DNA of 41,898 nt from Planctomycetia bacterium (GTDB taxonomy: Bacteria; Planctomycetota; Planctomycetia; Pirellulales; UBA1268), in assembly GCA_021414115.1 (NCBI GenBank), contig JAIOPD010000038.1, positions 1 through 41,898 on the forward strand, in the 5' to 3' direction. The notes beneath the pieces were generated by a model. The model did no database searches. It worked only from the letters and a program-made list of their open reading frames with translations, and was not told the origin of the DNA. Positions 17,567 to 25,568 of this stretch are shown here, in pieces. Position 1 is the stretch's first letter; each line of letters opens with the position of its first letter. Both the position numbers and the translations under genes were made by a program.

Positions 17567-18450
17567 GGCCCTGCCTGCGGCAACGGGATGGTGAGCGTCG
17601 GAATCGCCGTCGCATCGACGGCATGCGTCTCGAAATAGCGGTCGATGGCCGCCGCGTCGGCCGCGGTGGGGGGAGGCGGCGTCTCGTCGTGCACCACCCG
17701 CTCCACCTCGGGCCGGCCGGCCACGATGCTCTTCCGCTCCTCGACCCGCCAGCGCGGTCCGAAATGAAAGACGGCGTAATACATCGTGTTGGCCTGCACG
17801 GGCCCCACACCACCGCATCGGCAGGCGTCGAAAAACATCCGGTGCACGTCCTGCCAAGGCCGGTCGCGTGACTCGCAGGCCACGTCGTGAACGACCGACG
17901 CGTTGCGGAAGCGGCCTGCGAAGGGCCCACCGATCAGTGACCAGAAGGCCTGCGGGATGCTCGCGCCGTTCACCACCGCGCCCGCCGACGCGTCCCAGCG
18001 CACCTCCTGCGGATCGACGTAGGCGAAGGGCTCGACGAGCGTCATGTCGCGGCCGTCGTCGCCCCACTTCGCGACCACGTCGCCGATGAACCGGCCCCAC
18101 GCCCCGTCGGTCGTCGCGGCCGGCACCGCCGGCACCTCGGGGAGTGCAAACGTGAGCGGCTGCGGCACGGCCCGCTTGGTGAGGAAGCCGACGAGCGGCC
18201 GCGCGGGGTCGGGGAGGGAGGCGTCGTCGCACGACACCCGCACCAGCCGCACGGCCCGCTCGATCGCCAGGTCGTATTGGCGGCGGTCGCGGCCGGCGGC
18301 CGCAAATCGCTCGAACGATTCCGTCAGTCCGCTGGCCTCGACGAGCTGCTCCAGCTCATCCTGGTCCGCGGCCGCGAGCGTCGACGTGTCGAGGCGGCAG
18401 CCCCGGATGCTCCCCGCGAAGCCGCCTGAGAGCATGAACGTGATCCGCAT
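17563..18450 (-). CDS. Emfourin-like inhibitor domain fused to DUF1353
   Basis: A 295-residue protein. Residues 1 to about 95 (MRITFMLSGGFAGSIRGCRL, DTSTLAAADQDELEQLVEAS, RRQYDLAIE) resemble emfourin, the small protein that inhibits M4 proteases such as protealysin. The rest carries a DUF1353-like domain: VVNGASIPQAFWSLIGGPF, SVVHDVACESRDRP and HRMFFDACRCGGV with conserved His/Asp/Cys. A Pro-rich tail follows. Start 18450 is preferred over 18486 because emfourin-type sequence begins there. It overlaps the SprT-like protease gene, suggesting an inhibitor/protease pair. The emfourin call is from pattern memory and is moderate. Confidence 0.72.
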   Translation of the reverse strand: MRITFMLSGGFAGSIRGCRLDTSTLAAADQDELEQLVEASGLTESFERFAAAGRDRRQYDLAIERAVRLVRVSCDDASLPDPARPLVGFLTKRAVPQPLTFALPEVPAVPAATTDGAWGRFIGDVVAKWGDDGRDMTLVEPFAYVDPQEVRWDASAGAVVNGASIPQAFWSLIGGPFAGRFRNASVVHDVACESRDRPWQDVHRMFFDACRCGGVGPVQANTMYYAVFHFGPRWRVEERKSIVAGRPEVERVVHDETPPPPTAADAAAIDRYFETHAVDATAIPTLTIPLPQAGP

Positions 18451-18781
18451 CGAGAAGGCCTGCCGGAAGGACCGATACCGGGGCATTATGGAGGCCGGTG
18501 GTTCATTTCGTCATCCCGATGGCTAAGGAAGCCCGGAGCGCGAGCGACGGGTAGACGGGTGGCATCCCGCGAGGACGCCGCGGAGCGGGTCGGGGTGGAG
18601 GGCGTATTCCCCGCGCTCGCGCTTGGGGCTTCCCGACGCGGAGCCACGGCAAAAATAAGCCGCGAACGGTCGTCCGAGGCGGGATTTGCATTCCCCCAAA
18701 AGGCTGGCAATTGTTGTGGCGGCAAGAACGCCGTGGCGTGGCAGGAAGTGGCCCTCCCGCACCCCCGGACATCACCGTCTC
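18451..18781. other. 331-bp intergenic region with a dispersed repeat
   Basis: Lies between divergent genes. It holds the composite repeat at 18527-18635 and then about 145 bases with an AT-richer stretch (CCCCAAAAGGCTGGCAATTG) that may include the promoter of the epimerase gene. No gene or RNA was recognised. Confidence 0.5.
18527..18635 (+). repeat. Dispersed composite repeat, hairpin-forming A+B element (second copy)
   Basis: Half-element A (GGAAGCCCGGAGCGCGAGCG from 18527) and half-element B (18594-18635, GGTGGAGGGCGTATTCCCC through GGGGCTTCCCG) in the same order, spacing and orientation as 5452-5560. The 40-base spacer differs in sequence between the two copies while the arms are kept, as expected for a structure under selection or recently dispersed. 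Confidence 0.82.
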
Positions 18782-19801
18782 ATGCACACCGCATTCGTCA
18801 CCGGCGCGACCGGCTTCATCGGACGCCATCTCGTTGATGGCCTGCTCGACCGTGGCTGCGAGGTTCGCTGCCTCGTCCGTGATCCCTCCCGCGCCGAGCA
18901 CCTCCGCCGCGACGGCGTGCAGCTCGTGAATGGCTCCTTGGCAAACGTCGGGGCCTGGCAGGGCGAGCTCGCCGGCTGCGATGTCGTCTTCAACGCCGGC
19001 GGCCTGTGCATGGCCCGCAGCCGCGACGAACTCTTCGCGATCAATGAGCGGGCCGTCGGCGATCTCGCCGACGCCTGTGCGGCGCTCGAGACACCGCCGC
19101 CGCTCGTGCATGTCTCGTCGCTCGCGGCCGCCGGGCCGTCCCCCAACGGCAACACCGTTCGCGACGAGCGCGACGGGCTCGCGCCCGTCTCGGCCTACGG
19201 TGCCAGCAAACTCGCCGGCGACGTCACGCTGCGGCGCCGGGCCACGCAGCTCCCCATCACCGCCGTTCAGCCCGGGATCGTCTTCGGACCGCACGACACG
19301 AAAATGCTCCCGCTCTACCAAATGATCAACACCACCCGCCTCCATCTGCCGATGGGGCTGCGGCCGGTACCACTATCGTTGATCCACATCGACGATCTCG
19401 TCAGCCTGCTGCTTTCAGCTGCCGACCGTGGCGAGCGAATGCGGCCCGTCAACGGCTGCCCGCACGAGCCGTCGGGTATCTATCATGCCTGCGACGACCG
19501 CGAGCATCCGACCTACGAAGAACTCGGCCGCCGCGTCGCGCGGGCCATCGGCCGCGGCGTCGCCGTCATCCGACTGCCGGCCGCGCTGGCACTGCCATTT
19601 GTGGCGGCCATCGAGGGCTGCTGGAATCTGCTCGGTCAGGCCACGCTCATCTCCCGCGACAAGCTCCGTGAGGCCACGGCCCGGAGTTGGGCGGCCTCGG
19701 CCGCGAAGGCTCGCGACCAGCTCGGCTTTGCGGCCGCAGCCCCGATCGACGACCGCCTCCGCGAGACGGGCGACTGGTTCCGCTCGAACCGGCTGCTGTA
19801 G
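18782..19801 (+). CDS. NAD-dependent epimerase/dehydratase (extended SDR)
   Basis: A 339-residue cytoplasmic enzyme of the extended short-chain dehydrogenase/reductase superfamily. The Rossmann motif is VTGATGFIG at residues 6-14. The catalytic Ser/Thr region is HVSSLAAAGPS and the YxxxK motif is YGASK. PGIVFGPHD and LIHIDDLVSLL match the dihydroflavonol-4-reductase/3-beta-HSD-like branch. Substrate is unknown: a nucleotide sugar, sterol-like lipid or flavonoid-like ketone would all fit the branch. It starts a forward-strand group with the NHL protein 43 bases downstream. Confidence 0.9.
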   Translation: MHTAFVTGATGFIGRHLVDGLLDRGCEVRCLVRDPSRAEHLRRDGVQLVNGSLANVGAWQGELAGCDVVFNAGGLCMARSRDELFAINERAVGDLADACAALETPPPLVHVSSLAAAGPSPNGNTVRDERDGLAPVSAYGASKLAGDVTLRRRATQLPITAVQPGIVFGPHDTKMLPLYQMINTTRLHLPMGLRPVPLSLIHIDDLVSLLLSAADRGERMRPVNGCPHEPSGIYHACDDREHPTYEELGRRVARAIGRGVAVIRLPAALALPFVAAIEGCWNLLGQATLISRDKLREATARSWAASAAKARDQLGFAAAAPIDDRLRETGDWFRSNRLL

Positions 19802-19844
19802 GATCTGGGCCCGGTTCCGGCCCTGAGTCCTGCGCGAGGGTTTC

Positions 19845-20939
19845 ATGAGCGAGTCGCATTCGTTTCGCGAGGCGGGTCTCTCCCGCCGCTGCTTCACGGC
19901 CGGCGTGGCCGCGGTCGCAACAGCCATCACCGCCCCGGTGTTTGCCCGGTCTCGGCGTCTTGCCGACGAGACGATCATCGGCGAGGGCGAGCACCGCTTC
20001 CGCGTGAAGCACCACTTCCCGCAACTCCCCGACCGCTTCACATGGCAGACCACCCATGGCGTAGCCCTCGACAAGGCCGGCAATCTCTACGTGATCCACG
20101 AGGGCCGCGGGAACCAGAAAGACCACCCGTCGATCTTCGTGTTCGATCCCGCCGGCACGTTCGTCCGGGCCTTCGGCAGCGAGTTTCAGGGAGGCGGCCA
20201 CGGCATCGAGGTTCGCACGGAGGGCAACGAGGAGTTTCTCTACGTCTGCGGGTATCAGGGCGTGAAGTGCTTCGCCAAGATGACGCCCACCGGCGAGATC
20301 GTCTGGTTTCGCAAGGCGCCGATGGAGTCGGGGGCCTACGCCCCCGGTGAAGACGTCTCGACGAAGCCCTCGTGGAACCGCCAGGGATTCCTGCCGACCA
20401 ACTTCGCCTTCCTCGACAACGGCGGCTTTCTGCTTGCCGACGGCTACGGCTCGTTTCGGATCCATCGCTACGACAAAGACGCCAAGTGGCTCTCGTCGTT
20501 CGGCGGAGAGGGCAAGGGCGAGGGCACGTTCAACACGCCGCACGGCATCTGGATCGACCGCCGCGAGGGCCGCGAGCCCACGATCGTCGTCTGCGACCGG
20601 GCCCACAACACGCTCCAGATCCTCGGGCTCGACGGCAGTTATAAGGAGACGATCACCGGCTTCGGCCTGCCGGCCAACATCGACACCTGGAAAAACCTGA
20701 TGCTCGTGCCAGAGCTCAAGGCCTGCGTGACGCTGCTGGACGACAAGAATCAGATCGTGGCCCGACTGGGCCGTGCGGTCGAGCGGCTCGACGAGGTCAA
20801 AAATCTCCGTGGCCAGCCCGAGCAGTGGCTCGATGGCCAGTTCGTGCACCCGCACGACGCCTGCTTCGCGGCCAATGGCGACATCGTCGTCGCCGAATGG
20901 GTGGGCACGGGCCGCGTCACGAAACTCGAGCGGGTCTGA
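19845..20939 (+). CDS. Tat-exported NHL/six-bladed beta-propeller protein
   Basis: A 364-residue protein. The N-terminus has a twin-arginine signal (LSRRCFTAGVAAVATAITAP). The mature part consists of NHL-like blades: HGVALDKAGNLYVIHEG, ADGYGSFRIHRYDKDAKWL, FNTPHGIWIDRREGREPTIVVCDRAHNTLQIL and VHPHDACFAANGDIVVAEWVG. The His/Asp-rich blade ends recall peptidylglycine lyase-like or lactonase-like propellers, but I cannot assign a metal site. Tat export suggests folding or cofactor loading before secretion. It lies 26 bases before the flavoenzyme gene on the same strand. Confidence 0.86.
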   Translation: MSESHSFREAGLSRRCFTAGVAAVATAITAPVFARSRRLADETIIGEGEHRFRVKHHFPQLPDRFTWQTTHGVALDKAGNLYVIHEGRGNQKDHPSIFVFDPAGTFVRAFGSEFQGGGHGIEVRTEGNEEFLYVCGYQGVKCFAKMTPTGEIVWFRKAPMESGAYAPGEDVSTKPSWNRQGFLPTNFAFLDNGGFLLADGYGSFRIHRYDKDAKWLSSFGGEGKGEGTFNTPHGIWIDRREGREPTIVVCDRAHNTLQILGLDGSYKETITGFGLPANIDTWKNLMLVPELKACVTLLDDKNQIVARLGRAVERLDEVKNLRGQPEQWLDGQFVHPHDACFAANGDIVVAEWVGTGRVTKLERV

Positions 20940-20965
20940 CGGGCCCCGCGGCAGGAAGCCGGTGC

Positions 20966-22126
20966 ATGCGACGTTTCGACGTGATCGTGATCGGCGCGGG
21001 GGGCATGGGCACGGCCGCCGCCGCCCATCTCGCCCGCCGCGGCGCGACCGTGCTCGCGGTCGATCGTTTTCCGGTGGGCCATGCCCGGGGCAGCTCGCAC
21101 GGGCAATCGCGGCTCATTCGCCTCGCTTATTTCGAGCATCCCGACTACGTGCCGCTCCTGCGGCGGGCCAGGGATCTCTGGCGGAGCCTCGAACAGGAGA
21201 CCGACCGGCCGCTCCTCGTGGAATCGGGTCTGCTCTCGTCCGGCCCGCCAGCGGGCGACGTGCTCGCCGGCACGCTCCGCTCGGCCCGCGACCACGGCCT
21301 CGCGGTGGATCGCTTCACCGCCCGTGAGGCGATGGCCCGCTGGCCGGCGTTTCGGATTCCCGACGACTGGGAGTCGGTCTTCGAAGCGGAGGCGGGGCAT
21401 CTCGCCGTGGAGGCGTGTGTCCGCGGCCATGCCGAGGTCGCCGTGCAGCATGGCGGGCTCATCGAAGCGGAGCATGATGTCCGCGGCTGGCGGATCGAGG
21501 GCAACGGCGTGGTGGTGGAGACGGCGAAGGAATCGCTCGCGGCGGGGCGGCTCGTGCTCTGTCCGGGGCCGTGGGCCGGCGGACTGCTCGGCCCGCCCGA
21601 GGTCCCGTGCACCGTGCTGCGCAAGTCGCTCTTCTGGTATGCGGCGGGTGGGCTCACAGCCGATGCCGCGGCCGCGCTCCCGGCCTTCGCCTTCGATACG
21701 CCGCAGGGATTCTTTTACGGCTTCCCGCAGCTCGACCACCGCGGCCTCAAGCTCGCCGATCACAGCGGCGGCCAGGTGGTCGCCGATCCCTTTGAGGTGG
21801 ACCGACGGATCGACCCCGCCGAGCAGTCCACGATCGAGCACTGGCTCGCCGCACATCTCCCCGGCGTGGGCCGTCGGCGCACGGCACACGAAGTCTGCCT
21901 CTATACGATGTCGCCCGACGGCCATTTTCTTCTGGGGCTGCATCCCGCGCATCCGCAGGTCGTGGTCGCCGCCGGCTTCTCGGGGCACGGCTTCAAGTTC
22001 GCCAGCGTGGTCGGAGAGGTGCTCGCCGATCTCGCCCTCGACGGCGTCACGCGGCATCCGATCGGGTTTCTCGCACCGTCACGGTTCGCCGATCCGCTTT
22101 GGCGTGGTGAAACGCGAGCGACCTGA
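20966..22126 (+). CDS. Monomeric sarcosine oxidase / N-methyltryptophan oxidase-like flavoenzyme
   Basis: A 386-residue FAD-dependent amine oxidase of the MSOX/SolA family, which demethylates N-methyl amino acids to formaldehyde and hydrogen peroxide. The FAD-binding motif is VIVIGAGGMGTAAAAHLARRG and is followed by GSSHGQSRLIRLAY. EVCLYTMSPDGHF contains Cys311, at the position of the covalent 8a-S-cysteinyl FAD link (C-x-Y-T) of sarcosine oxidase. SGHGFKFA near the C-terminus is also family-typical. A Shine-Dalgarno-like CAGGAAG precedes the ATG. Exact substrate cannot be read from sequence. Confidence 0.9.
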   Translation: MRRFDVIVIGAGGMGTAAAAHLARRGATVLAVDRFPVGHARGSSHGQSRLIRLAYFEHPDYVPLLRRARDLWRSLEQETDRPLLVESGLLSSGPPAGDVLAGTLRSARDHGLAVDRFTAREAMARWPAFRIPDDWESVFEAEAGHLAVEACVRGHAEVAVQHGGLIEAEHDVRGWRIEGNGVVVETAKESLAAGRLVLCPGPWAGGLLGPPEVPCTVLRKSLFWYAAGGLTADAAAALPAFAFDTPQGFFYGFPQLDHRGLKLADHSGGQVVADPFEVDRRIDPAEQSTIEHWLAAHLPGVGRRRTAHEVCLYTMSPDGHFLLGLHPAHPQVVVAAGFSGHGFKFASVVGEVLADLALDGVTRHPIGFLAPSRFADPLWRGETRAT

Positions 22127-22161
22127 GGCTGTGTGGGAGCGAGAGCGCCGAGCGTGGGGTC

Positions 22162-22292
22162 GGGCTTGCCCCCGCCATCTCGCCGGACGCTCACTGCGGC
22201 CATCCTGGCCTCCGTTCGCTCCGTGCTGCCTGCGCTTCGCCATCCATGGCTTCGCTGGTCAGCAAGGCCGGCTCCATGGTGGGGGCAAGCCC
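22162..22292. repeat. 131-bp element bounded by 12-nt inverted repeats
   Basis: GGGCTTGCCCCC at 22162-22173 is the exact reverse complement of GGGGGCAAGCCC at 22281-22292. Between them are shorter palindromic stretches (GGCCATCCTGGCC, CCATCCATGG). It lies in the 237-base gap after the flavoenzyme gene and before the 3' end of the convergent methyltransferase. No ORF is inside it. A MITE-like element or a long mRNA-end hairpin are both possible. Confidence 0.6.
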
Positions 22293-22363
22293 TTCCGTCA
22301 TCCGCGGGGCGGGCAACATGCACCGCGTTGTTGTTCACATCGACCGGGTGCCGAGCGTTGCCG

Positions 22364-23254
22364 TCAGTGATTTTGTCGCCACACCTCGGCAAGCACCACG
22401 CCGCAGGCGACCGACACGTTGAGGCTCTCGACGGCGCCGGTGCCCGGGATCTGCACGCAGTCGGTCGCCACCGCCTCGATCGACCGCGACACACCCTCCC
22501 CTTCGCTTCCGAGCACGAGCACCGTCCGACCGCCGAGCTTCGCCTTGCCGAGCGGCCCGCCGCGCAGGCTCGATGTGGCCACGATCCGGAAACCGTCTTT
22601 CGCGAGCCGGCGGAGGTCGGCCACCGGGTCGACGCAGTCACACACCGGCACAAACTCCGCCGCTCCCTCGGCCACCCGAACCGCCGCGGGCGAAAGCGGG
22701 GGCAGTTCACCGGCGCGGCCCACGATCGCGGCCACGCCGAAGTGTGCCGCGGTGCGGAGGATCGAGCCGAGGTTGTGCGGGTTTTGCACGCCGTCGAGAT
22801 AGACGAGCGGCCCGACTGCTTTTCGCGCCGCGAGATCCCTCAGCAACTCGTCGAGCGACCAGCGACGGATCGCCTTGGCGAGGATCGCCACGCCTTCGTG
22901 GTGGATCGAGCCGGTCAGCCGCACGAGATTCTCGTCGGCCACGATCTGAAAGCCCTTCCGCTCGCGGGCGCACCAGTCGAGGAGTTTGGCGAACTGTCGC
23001 TTGCGGGCCTCGGTCACATACACGCGGATCACGTCGGCCGCCCGCCTGGCAAAGAGCGCCTCGCAGGCCCGCAGCCCGTGAAACATCTCCTCGGTCTTCG
23101 CCTGATGCCGCCGCGCATCGTCGAGCGGCCGTGCGGGCCGCTCTTGTCGCGCTGGTCGCTGGACGGCCGCCGGTCGTGCCGCGGCTACCGGACGCGCTGG
23201 GGCCGCCGGCCGTGCCGGTCGCTTGAACGGCTTCTTTGCGTGGGGACGTTTCAT
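22364..23254 (-). CDS. TrmH-family (SPOUT) RNA 2'-O-ribose methyltransferase, RlmB-like
   Basis: A 296-residue enzyme that should methylate ribose 2'-OH in rRNA or tRNA using S-adenosylmethionine. A basic Ala/Arg/Pro-rich tail (residues 1-45) precedes a substrate-binding domain (FHGLRACEALFARR to about 130). The SPOUT domain carries motif 1 DGVQNPHNLGSILRTA, motif 2 VLVLGSEGEGVS and motif 3 GAVESLNVSVACGVVLAE. Arg in SILRT and Asn in ESLNVS are the family's key residues. RlmB (23S rRNA G2251) is the nearest named type, but the target is not provable here. Confidence 0.92.
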   Translation of the reverse strand: MKRPHAKKPFKRPARPAAPARPVAAARPAAVQRPARQERPARPLDDARRHQAKTEEMFHGLRACEALFARRAADVIRVYVTEARKRQFAKLLDWCARERKGFQIVADENLVRLTGSIHHEGVAILAKAIRRWSLDELLRDLAARKAVGPLVYLDGVQNPHNLGSILRTAAHFGVAAIVGRAGELPPLSPAAVRVAEGAAEFVPVCDCVDPVADLRRLAKDGFRIVATSSLRGGPLGKAKLGGRTVLVLGSEGEGVSRSIEAVATDCVQIPGTGAVESLNVSVACGVVLAEVWRQNH

Positions 23255-23278
23255 AGGGAGCCGATCCTACCCTCCCGG

Positions 23279-23318
23279 CAGGAAGCCCCAAGCGCCAGCG
23301 CGGGGAATACGCCCGCCA
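23279..23318 (-). repeat. Dispersed repeat, half-element B, inverted
   Basis: Reverse-complement copy of half-element B (GGAAGCCCCAAGCGCCAGCG followed by CGGGGAATACGCCC). It lies between the methyltransferase start and the VOC gene end, with no half-element A nearby. Confidence 0.78.
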
Positions 23319-23323
23319 CGCCG

Positions 23324-23671
23324 TCAGCCACGTTTCCGTGAGAGCATGAACTCGTTGCCTTCCGGATCGACGCACATCGCGAGATGCGGCGGTTCGCCGT
23401 TTTCCGGCTCGGGCTCCCGCGTGAGCGAGCCGCCGGCCGCCACCACCTCACGGGCGGCGACGATCACGTCGGGCACCTGGAAGCTGAGCCCTGTCCAGGT
23501 GCGCTTCCCCTCGCCGCCCGAGTGGATGCCGATCACGGAGCCTTTGATTTCGACCTCCGCGATCACGCTATTGTGCTTGAGCACGGTGCCGCCGCAGAGA
23601 TCGCGGTAAAACCCGATGGCACGGTCCATGTCGGCGGCCCAGATCACATACTTCACGCGTTCGATGTTCAT
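23324..23671 (-). CDS. VOC-superfamily (glyoxalase/bleomycin-resistance-like) protein
   Basis: A 115-residue single vicinal-oxygen-chelate domain. MNIERVKYVIWAADMDRAIGFYRDLCG and VDPEGNEFMLSRK are the characteristic first and last strands, and the middle has SVIGIHSGGEG and FQVPDV. Small VOC proteins act as lyases, dioxygenase-like enzymes or drug-binding proteins; the function is unknown here. Its first part and promoter are partly duplicated at 24516-24625, about 920 bases upstream. Confidence 0.88.
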   Translation of the reverse strand: MNIERVKYVIWAADMDRAIGFYRDLCGGTVLKHNSVIAEVEIKGSVIGIHSGGEGKRTWTGLSFQVPDVIVAAREVVAAGGSLTREPEPENGEPPHLAMCVDPEGNEFMLSRKRG

Positions 23672-23713
23672 GCGAGGATTATAGAAGGGTTCGGGAGCGG
23701 CCGTCGCGATGAA

Positions 23714-23956
23714 CTACATGGAGAACGGCATCGAGTTCGCCGCCTGGCAAGATCCTGGCTGACGGCGCCGCTCCTGCTCGATGCAGGCTGCGGGCGTGTT
23801 TCGTGGGATGTGCGCCTGGGCCTCGGCCCAGCGGATCGTTTCCAGGATCGCCTGCCAGCGGGCGGCGGGGTTCCAGGCTCGCTCGCGACGCGCGTGTTCG
23901 CGTTGGGCGAGATCGTCCGGTTCCGTCGCTGTCGAGCCGATCGCAGGCGTAATCAT
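23714..23956 (-). CDS. Small partner of the nucleotidyltransferase module
   Basis: An 80-residue charged protein. The start is fixed by an ATGA overlap with the stop of the nucleotidyltransferase gene. The central part (RRERAWNPAARWQAILETIR, WAEAQAHIPRNTPAACIEQE) is predicted helical and does not look random. No domain is recognised. Position and size suggest an antitoxin or regulatory partner of the nucleotidyltransferase, in the order enzyme first. Existence is supported mainly by the overlap and composition. Confidence 0.6.
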   Translation of the reverse strand: MITPAIGSTATEPDDLAQREHARRERAWNPAARWQAILETIRWAEAQAHIPRNTPAACIEQERRRQPGSCQAANSMPFSM

Positions 23957-24456
23957 GTGATCGTGTCGTCCGGGCGCCCGACTCGTCCCGCAATGCGGTG
24001 CAAGGCCTCGACGCGGGATTGCCGCCGCTGCCCCGGCGGGAGGGCCAACTGGCAGGCGAGCATATCCTCGTCGCAGAGCCCGCGATACGGAGCGCCCCCG
24101 GCCGTCCTGCCTGCATGGGCCCGCGCGTTGCATTCCTCCCACGAGTGTAGTCCCGCCACGGTGCGAAAAATGTCGATCGCCCCGCTGGGACTTGTCAGGC
24201 AGAAGACCGGCTGCCGCACCAGCCACCCCGGCTGCGTGGCGACGGGCCGCCAGTCCTGTTCCGTGGCGCCCCAGGCTGCGTCGAGTCTCCGCAGGGCGAT
24301 GTCGCAGCGATCGCGGTTTTCGGCGGAGTCGCGAATCCAGAAGTCGATGTCGTAGGTGAGCACCGGCTCATGACGAAGCAGGAAGTTCATGCCGCCGATC
24401 AAGAGATACTCGACACCGCAGTCGCCGAACGTGCGGAGAATATGATCGACATTCAT
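23953..24456 (-). CDS. Nucleotidyltransferase-fold protein (AbiEii/MNT-like)
   Basis: A 167-residue protein. YLLIGGMNFLLRHEPVLTYDIDFWI (printed here in parts: YLLIGGMNFLL, then TYDIDFW) is a nucleotidyltransferase active site with the G-G helix start and the D-x-D pair at residues 36 and 38. A third acidic residue may be in GAIDIFRT. The C-terminal half has GLCDEDMLACQLALP and ALHRIAGR. The start at 24456 is chosen because it directly precedes the conserved helix (MNVDHILRTFGDCGVEY). It overlaps the small partner gene by four bases. Such pairs often act as toxin-antitoxin or phage-defence modules, which is inferred here. Confidence 0.78.
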   Translation of the reverse strand: MNVDHILRTFGDCGVEYLLIGGMNFLLRHEPVLTYDIDFWIRDSAENRDRCDIALRRLDAAWGATEQDWRPVATQPGWLVRQPVFCLTSPSGAIDIFRTVAGLHSWEECNARAHAGRTAGGAPYRGLCDEDMLACQLALPPGQRRQSRVEALHRIAGRVGRPDDTIT

Positions 24457-24515
24457 GCGTCCATTGTCCCAGCCGTCCCCTCCGGTGTCCATCTGACGAG
24501 GAGGAGATGCCTCGG

Positions 24516-24589
24516 CGCCGTTTTCCGGCTCGGGCTCCCGCGTGAGCGTCGGCGGCCCAGATCACATACTTCACTCGTTCGATGTTCAT
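24516..24589 (-). pseudogene. Broken duplicate of the VOC gene start
   Basis: 24549-24625 closely matches 23631-23707, covering the VOC start codon (ATG at 24589), the first codons (MNIERVKYVIWAAD) and about 36 upstream bases. 24516-24548 is identical to 23395-23427 from the 3' half of the VOC gene. The 203 bases between those two blocks in the intact gene are missing here, so the copy is an internal-deletion remnant and shifts frame after the junction. It should not encode a working protein. Confidence 0.85.
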
Positions 24590-24641
24590 GCGAAGAGTAT
24601 ATAAAGATTTGGGAGCGGCCGTCGCGGCCGGTTGAATCGAC

Positions 24642-25568
24642 GTGTCTTCTTCCTCCAGCACCCGCCGCACGTTTCTCGCCGCCGCGGTCGCCGCGCGGGG
24701 TGTCGCATCCTGCCTGGCGGCAGATGAGCCCGTGGTGAATCGGCCGCTGAAGATCGGCGTCTCCACGTATTCCTTTTGGCAGTTCCGCGACCAGCGGGCC
24801 GCGATCGAAGACTGCATCGACACCGCCGCCCGCATGGGCTTCGACGGCGTCGAGATCCTCGAGAAGCAGATGCGGGACCAGTCGCCCGGCTACCTCCAGT
24901 CGCTCAAGCGGCGGGCCTTCTCGCACGGCCTCGAACTCTGCGGCCTCTCCACGCATCAGGGCTTCGTCTCCCCCGATGCGGCCGTCCGTTGCGAGAATGT
25001 GCTCATGACCTGCCGATCGATCCGGCTCGCCGCGCTGCTCGGCATCCCGACGATGCGGGTCAACACCGGCCGCTGGGGCACGACCAGGTCGTTCGACGAC
25101 CTGATGGCCAACAAGGGGATCGAGCCGCGACTCCCCGGCCATACTGACGACGAGGCGTTTGGCTGGGTGATCGCGGCGTTGGAAGCGTGCCTGCCGACAG
25201 CCGAGGAATGTGGCGTGGTGCTCGGCCTCGAAAACCACTGGGGTCTGGGCCGTACGGCCGAGGGCGTGATGCGGGTCGTCGATGCGATCGACTCGCCGTG
25301 GCTGCAAGTCACCCTCGACACCGGCAACTTTCTCGACGACATCTACCCGCAGCTGGAACGGATCGCTCCCAAGGCCTGCCTGGTGCAGGCCAAGACCTAC
25401 TTCGGCGGCGGCAAGTGGTATTCGCTCGAGATCGACTACGACCGCGTCGGGGCGATCCTGCGAAAGACCGGCTATCGCGGCTGGGTGTCGCTGGAGTTCG
25501 AGGGGCAGGAGGATCCAGCGACCGCGGTGCCCAGAAGCCTCGACCTGCTGCGAAAGGCCTTTGCATGA
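24642..25568 (+). CDS. Exported sugar phosphate isomerase/epimerase-like TIM-barrel protein
   Basis: A 308-residue protein of the xylose-isomerase-like TIM-barrel family (AP endonuclease 2 superfamily). It opens with a Tat-like leader (STRRTFLAAAVAARG). Barrel segments include IGVSTYSFWQF, ARMGFDGVEILEKQM, LGLENHWGLGRTAEG, VTLDTGNFLDD and GWVSLEFEGQEDP. The Glu, Asp, His and Glu residues in these strands are candidate metal ligands. The start is GTG at 24642. Its TGA overlaps the start of the next gene as ATGA, so both are translated together. Confidence 0.87.
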   Translation: MSSSSSTRRTFLAAAVAARGVASCLAADEPVVNRPLKIGVSTYSFWQFRDQRAAIEDCIDTAARMGFDGVEILEKQMRDQSPGYLQSLKRRAFSHGLELCGLSTHQGFVSPDAAVRCENVLMTCRSIRLAALLGIPTMRVNTGRWGTTRSFDDLMANKGIEPRLPGHTDDEAFGWVIAALEACLPTAEECGVVLGLENHWGLGRTAEGVMRVVDAIDSPWLQVTLDTGNFLDDIYPQLERIAPKACLVQAKTYFGGGKWYSLEIDYDRVGAILRKTGYRGWVSLEFEGQEDPATAVPRSLDLLRKAFA

